The notes under the pieces were generated by a model. That model saw only the letters and a list, made by a program, of their open reading frames with translations, was not told the DNA's origin and did no database searches. Positions 58,971 through 64,000 of a DNA stretch of 64,000 bases are shown in pieces. Made by a program: the position numbers and the translations under genes. The DNA comes from JAJFJD01 sp965228425 (GTDB lineage: Bacteria; Pseudomonadota; Alphaproteobacteria; UBA8366): assembly GCA_965228425.1 (NCBI GenBank), contig OZ245815.1, positions 1,860,001-1,924,000 on the forward strand. Reading direction: 5' to 3'. Every line of letters begins with the position of its first letter. The first letter of the stretch is position 1.

Positions 58971-59127
58971 GGCGGCTCTCCTTCTGGATGTGCCGTAAAT
59001 ATCAGACCGTTGCCGGGACATCAAAAACGGCGCGGACCCCCTCCTTATGGGTACTGTCGCTTGGGGTGGGTCCGGTGTTATTCCGGGGGGTACAGAGGAT
59101 GCGCCGCGAATAAGGAAAAACAGTACC

Positions 59128-59769
59128 ATGACCAAGTTTGCGGCCGCCTTCGCCCATTGGCGTTCCTCGCTCCTGTATTTTCAGCAATGGTTCGAACGCC
59201 GCCGCGTGGAAACCCGGTATTTCCTGCCCAAGGTTTTCCTCGCATTCGTCGGAATCAATCTGTTGTGCTTCTGGTGGGCGCTTCTCACCGCCTATCCGTG
59301 GTTGCTGTTCGGACACAAAAAGCTGGAATTCATCCTGACAGGATTCCCTGTAGCGGTACTGGGTGCGATGTTCGACAGCCTTTCGCTGTTCGTGACGTTG
59401 CTGCTGATCGACCGGGCATTGTCGGCGAAAAGCAATATCAGCTACGTGGGCTACCTTAGTGTCGATCTGTTCATCGCGGTTTTGGCGACCTTTTGGGTGC
59501 TGTTCGCTTTCATGTTCTCGGGGTGGATGGTCAGCCTCGTCCTGCAAAACCCAGAGACCATGTCCCAAAGGACCGGCCTGTACCAGTCGCGCCTGGCGAA
59601 TGTCTTGGAAGATCCGTTCAGCCGGGAAAGCCTTCGGAACATGTATTTCGGGATTATCATGGGCGCGTCGGCCCTGCTGCCCACCCTGTTCCACATGGGG
59701 ATGGCGGCGCGGTCGGTGCAACGGTCGATTGCCGACGCGATCCGGTTGAGGCGAAGCGGATCGGCCTAA
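59128..59769 (+). CDS. Hypothetical integral membrane protein
   Basis: ATG at 59128 gives 213 residues (the frame is open 27 codons earlier but without a good site). About four hydrophobic segments: near residues 32-56 (VFLAFVGINLLCFWWALLTA), 68-95 (FPVAVLGAMFDSLSLFVTLL), 105-135 (VDLFIAVLATFWVLFAFMFS) and 173-190 (MYFGIIMGASALLPTLFHMG), with a basic N-terminus (RRRVETRYFLPK) and C-terminus. No domain is recognised. It is divergent from acnA and convergent with the vWA gene, so context gives no function. Inner-membrane location is inferred from hydrophobicity. Confidence 0.6.
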   Translation: MTKFAAAFAHWRSSLLYFQQWFERRRVETRYFLPKVFLAFVGINLLCFWWALLTAYPWLLFGHKKLEFILTGFPVAVLGAMFDSLSLFVTLLLIDRALSAKSNISYVGYLSVDLFIAVLATFWVLFAFMFSGWMVSLVLQNPETMSQRTGLYQSRLANVLEDPFSRESLRNMYFGIIMGASALLPTLFHMGMAARSVQRSIADAIRLRRSGSA

Positions 59770-59772
59770 GCG

Positions 59773-59802
59773 AAAACCCGCCGCGGGATGAACCGCAGCG
59801 GG
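59773..59802 (-). terminator. Rho-independent terminator of the sigma/vWA operon
   Basis: CCCGCCGCGG (59777-59786), loop GATGAA, CCGCAGCGGG (59793-59802) with one mismatch in ten pairs. On the minus strand the stem is followed by TTTTCGCTT. It lies 25 bases after the vWA gene stop and 7 bases after the convergent membrane-protein stop. Confidence 0.7.
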
Positions 59803-59827
59803 CCTTCTTCGGTCTGGTCGGCCAGGT

Positions 59828-62044
59828 CTAACGCTGGGGCAGGGCGGAGGCCGACTTCGCAAGCCGGACCAGGTTGATGAATTCCGCGCGATACCCGAAC
59901 GGATCCTCCCCCTTCGCGGTCCTCGCCATGGCGATCACATCGTCATAGCTGTAGTCGCCGGTGTATTTGCCGCCTTTGAGGATTTGTCCGAAGGCGGCGA
60001 CGGCGGTAGCCCATGTCGCTTCTTTCGAAACCGTGTCGGTATTGCCGGTCTTGATAGGCGTCGTGATCAACGTCGATTTGGTTTGGTCGGGCTGTTTGTA
60101 GCGGATTTTCAGGAAGGCGTATTCGTCGCTGAAGGACTCCGCGCTCTTCTTGGCGGCGGTATCGGATTGGTGATACCGGCTTTCCCCGATCGCCGCCGTG
60201 CCGCCGGCCGTGGGCGTGATCTCGTAGATTGCGGTGACGGTGTGGCCCGCGCCGATATCGCCCGCGTCGACCTTGTCGTTGCGGAAGTCTTCGCGCTTCA
60301 AGGCGCGCGTCTCGTAGCCGATCAGTCGGTATTCCGAGACGGTCTTTGGATTGAACTCGACCTGGAACTTCACGTCCTTGGCGATCGGGAACAGGGTCGA
60401 GGTGGCCTCGTCGACCAATACCTTCCGGGCCTCGTTGAGGGTGTCGATATGGGCCGCGACGCCGTTGCCGTTCTGCGCCAGGGTCTGCATCAAATGGTCG
60501 TTGAGGTTCCCCTGACCGAAGCCCAGAACCGATAGGAAGACGCCGGACTTTCGCTTGCGCTCGACGAAACCTTTCAGTTCTTCGCGGTTGGTGATGCCCA
60601 CATTGAAGTCGCCGTCGGTCGCCAGGATCACACGGTTGACCGCCTTCTTGTCCAAGTTGCTTTCAGCCAAGGCGTAGGCCTGCCGGACGCCGGCGGCACC
60701 GGCGGTCGATCCACCCGCCCGCAAGTTGTCGAGCGCAGCCAGAATCTTGTGCTTGTCCGCGATCTTGGTCGGCTCCAGCACGGTGCCTGCCGCACCGGCA
60801 TAGACCACGATCGCGACCGTGTCGTCCGGTGACAGCGTGTCGAGCAGCAGCTTCATGGAATTGACCATCAAGGGCAGCTTGTCCGTAGCCCGCATCGATC
60901 CGGACACGTCCAACAGGAAGACCAGGTTGCTGCGCGGCTTTTCGGCGGGCTCGATGTCATAGCCCTTGACGCCGATATGGATCAGCTTGTTGCCTTTCTT
61001 CCACGGGCTGTCCGTAACCGTCACTGTCGGCTCGAACGGCTTCTCGCGGGAATCGGGCCGCGGATAGGCATAGTCGAAATAGTTGATCAGCTCTTCGATA
61101 CGGATCGCGTTCTTCTGCGGCAGCACGCCCCGGTTCAGCATGCGGCGCATGAAGGAATAGGAGGCCGTGTCCACGTCGGACGAGAATGTGGAGACGGGCG
61201 CGTCGGCGACACGCTTGATCTCGTTCTCCTGCACCGATTGAAACTGGTCTCGGCCGGTCGATTCATATTGCGGTGCGACCCGGTCGCCGACCGGCGGGCG
61301 TGACAGCCGCTCGCTCTTTTGCACGCGTTGACGCAGCGCCTCCGAGGCGACGGCCGGCGCCTTGTTCTTGGCGGTCGAATGCGGGGTTACGAGCCCAAGA
61401 ATCCCGCCGCCGCTGCCGATCCCCGGCGTGCTGCGCGATTGGTCGAGCACCGAGCCGACTTTCTTGTCGCTGGGTGCGCTGCGGAATTCCGCCGACGGCT
61501 TCGGGGCCGGCTTCGGGGATTGCGCCGGTTCGGTGCGCGGTGTGTCCTTGAGCGCAACCGCCTTGTCGTCCTGTTTCGCTTCCGCCGGGGCATCGGGCCG
61601 GTTTTGCCGCGCCGAGGCTTCCTGTTTTCCGCCGGTCCGGGCGTCCCGCTCCTTCGTCTCGGCCTTCCGGCCGCCCGTTGCCACCACGGCATCGGTCGAG
61701 CTCTGACCGGTGGGCGTTGTGGTCGACGCGGTCTCGGCGGGCGGCGGTGTAACGTCGCGGTACGGGTCGACCATGTCGAATGTGACGACGGTCAGCAATG
61801 CGACTGCGGTGGTCGCCATGCCGCCAAAAAGGTATTTCCGTTCCATCAATCGTCTCCTGGGTCGGGGTGTGGTTCGACCGGTAAGACGACCGAGGATCGA
61901 AGATCCTTGGCGGGATTTTGATTTTTCCTGCTGCGCCTCGTCGAAGGCGGCAAGCGCGAGGTTCATCGTCTCCTTGCGCGCATTGTCGCTGGGCGGCGGG
62001 ATTTCTTCCGCGTTGAGAATGTCCTTCAATTGCCGCTCATCCAT
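59828..62044 (-). CDS. Membrane-anchored vWA protein (YfbK-like, vWF_N + vWA + DUF3520), partner of the ECF sigma factor
   Basis: A 738-residue protein. Residues 1-70 are a cytoplasmic, Asp/Glu/Lys-rich segment, residues 71-89 (YLFGGMATTAVALLTVVTF) are a single membrane helix, and 90-270 are a low-complexity Pro/Ala/Lys/Ser linker in the periplasm. A YfbK-type N domain follows (about 270-345; FSSDVDTASYSFMRRMLNRG), then the vWA domain with the MIDAS motif DVSGSM at 379-384 and ILATDGDFNVGI, and a DUF3520 C-terminal part (PTAGGTAAIGESRY; FLKIRYKQPDQTKS). Its start overlaps the upstream sigma gene by 8 bases. The topology is that of anti-sigma factors, so the cytoplasmic segment may hold the sigma factor while the vWA part senses something outside. 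Confidence 0.82.
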   Translation of the reverse strand: MDERQLKDILNAEEIPPPSDNARKETMNLALAAFDEAQQEKSKSRQGSSILGRLTGRTTPRPRRRLMERKYLFGGMATTAVALLTVVTFDMVDPYRDVTPPPAETASTTTPTGQSSTDAVVATGGRKAETKERDARTGGKQEASARQNRPDAPAEAKQDDKAVALKDTPRTEPAQSPKPAPKPSAEFRSAPSDKKVGSVLDQSRSTPGIGSGGGILGLVTPHSTAKNKAPAVASEALRQRVQKSERLSRPPVGDRVAPQYESTGRDQFQSVQENEIKRVADAPVSTFSSDVDTASYSFMRRMLNRGVLPQKNAIRIEELINYFDYAYPRPDSREKPFEPTVTVTDSPWKKGNKLIHIGVKGYDIEPAEKPRSNLVFLLDVSGSMRATDKLPLMVNSMKLLLDTLSPDDTVAIVVYAGAAGTVLEPTKIADKHKILAALDNLRAGGSTAGAAGVRQAYALAESNLDKKAVNRVILATDGDFNVGITNREELKGFVERKRKSGVFLSVLGFGQGNLNDHLMQTLAQNGNGVAAHIDTLNEARKVLVDEATSTLFPIAKDVKFQVEFNPKTVSEYRLIGYETRALKREDFRNDKVDAGDIGAGHTVTAIYEITPTAGGTAAIGESRYHQSDTAAKKSAESFSDEYAFLKIRYKQPDQTKSTLITTPIKTGNTDTVSKEATWATAVAAFGQILKGGKYTGDYSYDDVIAMARTAKGEDPFGYRAEFINLVRLAKSASALPQR

Positions 62045-62576
62045 AACGGCACTCCATGTTTTGGAAGGATTGCAGTTTCTTGCGCGCTTCGTGGATATAC
62101 CAGGACACGGTGCTGGTCTTGCACTTCATGACGGTCGCCGCCTCGCGGTGGGAAAGTCCTTCGCTGAACACGAGATACAGCGCCTCCTTTTCCTTGTCCG
62201 GTAGTTGGCGGACCTGATCCATCACCTGCCGGGCATAGACTTTCGCGTCGCCCTCGGCGGGTTCGGATGGTTCAGGCACCGAATCCAAATCCGTTGTCCG
62301 GCGCGCACGGGATTTCGCCCAATCCTTCGCCGTGTTGATCACCAGCGGATAGAGCCAGGTGAGGAAGGCCGACTTGAATTGGAAGGACCCCAGCGATCGC
62401 GCCAGCTTGATGCAGGCGTTCTGCGTGATGTCCTCGGCGTCGGCCTGATTTCCGCACCATTTGAAGGCGATCCGGTAGATCACGTCGTAATAGAGGCGCA
62501 ACAGCGCCTCGAACGCCGCCTTGTCGCCGTTTTGGGCCTGTTTGATCAGGTCTGTTTCGTCAGCCGGATCGCTCAT
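62037..62576 (-). CDS. ECF-type RNA polymerase sigma factor
   Basis: A 179-residue ECF sigma factor with region 2 (LLRLYYDVIYRIAFKWCGNQ, then ADAEDITQNACIKLARSLGS) and region 4 (QLPDKEKEALYLVFSEGLSH, REAATVMKCKTSTVSWYIHE). It lacks sigma regions 1 and 3. It directs polymerase to a small regulon, usually including its own promoter. It is coupled to the vWA gene by an 8-base overlap. In the 87-base gap upstream (62577-62663) an ECF-like -10 CGTCTAAT is seen on the minus strand, with CCAAGG 16 bases before it, a possible but unproven autoregulated promoter. Confidence 0.9.
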   Translation of the reverse strand: MSDPADETDLIKQAQNGDKAAFEALLRLYYDVIYRIAFKWCGNQADAEDITQNACIKLARSLGSFQFKSAFLTWLYPLVINTAKDWAKSRARRTTDLDSVPEPSEPAEGDAKVYARQVMDQVRQLPDKEKEALYLVFSEGLSHREAATVMKCKTSTVSWYIHEARKKLQSFQNMECRYG

Positions 62577-62663
62577 CTAGGGCTCTATATTGCTGTTTTG
62601 CCCATTAGACGACAGCTTTGGGGGAATCCTTGGAAAAAAGTTTAGATTTTTTCTGGGACGCTT

Positions 62664-63932
62664 CTACGCCACGAAATGCCAGAGGACGGCAAGGCCGGCG
62701 CAGAGTGCCAGGGTTCGGATAACCCCTTGTTTTAAAAACAGGAGTGTAATCAAGGCCACCACCGATAGCACCACGGCCACCAAATCGGCGCCGCTGTCCG
62801 GCGGGACCCAATAGCGGAATATGCCGATCCAGCGCTGCTCGATTCCCGGCATCAGCACATGCAGGGAGAACCACAGCGAGAGATTGAGAATGACCCCGAC
62901 CACGGCGGCGGTGATGCCCTGCAGGGCCGCCTTCAGTTTGGCCGATTGGCCGATCCGCTCGACATAGGGCGCGCCGGTGAAAATCCAGAGGAAACAGGGC
63001 GCGAAGGTCGCCCAGAGCGTGACGGTGGCTCCGGCCAATCCCATCAGCAGGCTATGCTCGCCGGACGACCGGGCGGCGGCTAGATAGCCGACGAACTCGG
63101 TGACCAGGATGAGCGGCCCCGGCGTGGTCTCGGCGAGGCCCAGCCCGTCGAGCATTTCGCCGGGGTTCAGCCAGCCATGCGTTTCGACCGCCGCCTGTCC
63201 CATATAGGCCAATACCGCATAGGCGCCGCCGAAGGTGACGACCGCCAATTTGGAAAAGAACAGCCCGATCTGCGCCAACACGTGATCCGGCCCCAGCAGA
63301 AGCGCGATCGCCAGCAGCGGCAGAATCCAGATCGCAAGCCAGGTGACGATCGTCTTGACTGTGCTGCCGATCGACACGCCGGCCGCACCGTCGTCGACGC
63401 TTGCGTCCGCCTGACCGGGCAGGAAGAACCCGATGATCCCCGCGCCGAGCACGATCAGCGGGAAGGGTACGTCGAAGAAGAAGATGGCGATAAAGGCTGC
63501 CGCTGCGATGATCCAGTGCGCGGCCTTGTGCAACGCGCGTTTGGAAATCTTCAGCAGCGCCTCGATGACGATTACCAGAACGGCCGCCTTGATGCCGATG
63601 AATCCCGCTTCGACCAGCGGCACCTGGCCGAACACCGCATAGACGATGGACAGTGCCAACACGATCAGCGCGCCGGGAACCACGAACAGCAGGCCCGCCG
63701 CCAATCCGCCGGGGATGCCGTGCAGCCGCCAGCCGGAATAAGTCGCAAGCTGCATCGCTTCCGGTCCCGGCAGCAGCATGGAAAAGTTAAGCGCGTTGAG
63801 GAACTCGTTCTCGGTCAGCCACTTCTGATCTTCAACGATCTCGCGGTGCATCAGCGCGATCTGGCCCGCCGGACCGCCGAAGGAGAGAATTCCGATCCGC
63901 GCCCAGACCTTGAACGCGGCGGAGAAACTCAC
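62664..63932 (-). CDS. chrA: Chromate transporter (ChrA, CHR superfamily)
   Basis: A 422-residue membrane protein of the long, two-CHR-domain type. The first half begins FKVWARIGILSFGGPAGQIA with MHREIVEDQKWLTENEFLNA and LPGPEAMQLATYSGWRLHGI; the second repeats the pattern with KLAVVTFGGAYAVLAYMGQA, LNPGEMLDGLGLAETTPGPL. About 10-12 hydrophobic segments are visible. It exports chromate from the cytoplasm (proton-linked in known members). No ChrB-like regulator is in the window. The gene precedes the sigma factor gene on the same strand with 87 bases between, so it may be separate or read through. Confidence 0.88.
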   Translation of the reverse strand: MSFSAAFKVWARIGILSFGGPAGQIALMHREIVEDQKWLTENEFLNALNFSMLLPGPEAMQLATYSGWRLHGIPGGLAAGLLFVVPGALIVLALSIVYAVFGQVPLVEAGFIGIKAAVLVIVIEALLKISKRALHKAAHWIIAAAAFIAIFFFDVPFPLIVLGAGIIGFFLPGQADASVDDGAAGVSIGSTVKTIVTWLAIWILPLLAIALLLGPDHVLAQIGLFFSKLAVVTFGGAYAVLAYMGQAAVETHGWLNPGEMLDGLGLAETTPGPLILVTEFVGYLAAARSSGEHSLLMGLAGATVTLWATFAPCFLWIFTGAPYVERIGQSAKLKAALQGITAAVVGVILNLSLWFSLHVLMPGIEQRWIGIFRYWVPPDSGADLVAVVLSVVALITLLFLKQGVIRTLALCAGLAVLWHFVA

Positions 63933-63957
63933 TGGCGGTACGCCCGCGCGGCCGGGT

Positions 63958-63988
63958 GAGCGGCCCTGGTCCAGGGCCGCTCCGTTTT
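63958..63988 (+). terminator. Plus-strand terminator-like hairpin upstream of chrA
   Basis: GAGCGGCCCT (63958-63967), loop GGTCC, AGGGCCGCTC (63973-63982) and then CGTTTTCCTGTT on the plus strand. It is a convincing hairpin with a short T-run, but no plus-strand gene ends just before it in this window; on the minus strand there is no T-run. It lies 26 bases before the chrA start and thus inside the likely chrA leader. Confidence 0.5.
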
Positions 63989-64000
63989 CCTGTTCTGCGC

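Noticed and set aside
1..64000. tRNA, rRNA, riboswitches and selenocysteine machinery (selA, selB, selC, selD)
   Set aside because: Looked for by eye on both strands; none was seen, so the Sec machinery must be elsewhere if the selenoprotein call is right.

Overview
The window is 64 kb of high-GC, densely packed bacterial chromosome. Its gene content fits an alphaproteobacterium of Rhodospirillales type: a Tad-pilus TadG protein, MlaC, a histone H1-like lysine/arginine-rich protein, three class III CoA-transferases, an FAD/GcvT demethylating oxidoreductase, a TauD-type dioxygenase and an LLM-class monooxygenase. The lineage is an inference from family content; no rRNA or tRNA gene is present to confirm it. 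No phage, integrase, transposase or CRISPR array was seen.

Left part (1-16 kb): a TadG-like vWA protein is cut by the left edge. A divergent gene encodes a peroxiredoxin-like protein whose active-site cysteine codon is an in-frame TGA, followed by a good bacterial SECIS-like hairpin; I read it as a selenoprotein. It is followed by an HdrD/GlcF-like Fe-S protein, a cupin and a VOC protein. Next come acyl-CoA and aldehyde enzymes: an enoyl-CoA hydratase, a leaderless binding-protein-like ORF, a succinate-semialdehyde dehydrogenase type ALDH and a CoA-transferase. A GcvT-type demethylating flavoprotein follows, then a LysR regulator divergent from phnW (2-aminoethylphosphonate transaminase), which overlaps an AllA-fold gene. 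A histone H1-like repeat gene with a long AT-rich, repeat-containing leader closes this part.

Middle (16-40 kb): two small unknown genes, a CoA-transferase with a DHA2 exporter, an enoyl-CoA hydratase with an M20 amidohydrolase, a polysaccharide deacetylase, an SDR, an ADP-forming acyl-CoA synthetase, a fluoroacetate-dehalogenase-like hydrolase and RmlA. A FadR-type GntR regulator then precedes an apparent operon of CoA-transferase, carboxyltransferase, biotin carboxylase, a stand-alone 74-residue biotin carrier and a second carboxyltransferase: a split acyl-CoA carboxylase with two different carboxyltransferase subunits. Sugar-nucleotide epimerase, Gfo/Idh oxidoreductase, MlaC, the folate genes folB, folP, folK and a small HTH regulator follow.

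Right part (40-64 kb): acyl-CoA dehydrogenase, D-2-hydroxyacid dehydrogenase, a di-haem cytochrome c peroxidase directly coupled to a chemotaxis receptor, the tRNA t6A enzyme TsaC/Sua5, a ParA-like ATPase and a tartrate-dehydrogenase-type enzyme. A same-strand run of catabolic genes follows (MaoC, DUF2459, NIPSNAP, LLM, TauD, alpha/beta hydrolase, class IV aminotransferase), then aconitase, a membrane protein, an ECF sigma factor coupled to a membrane-anchored YfbK-like vWA protein, and a chromate transporter.

The strongest unusual observation is the Sec-encoding peroxiredoxin at 1515-1988. Others are the internally duplicated unknown protein at 51066-51890, the phnW/AllA-fold overlap without a known phosphonoacetaldehyde-consuming gene, the two-carboxyltransferase operon and the sigma/vWA pair.
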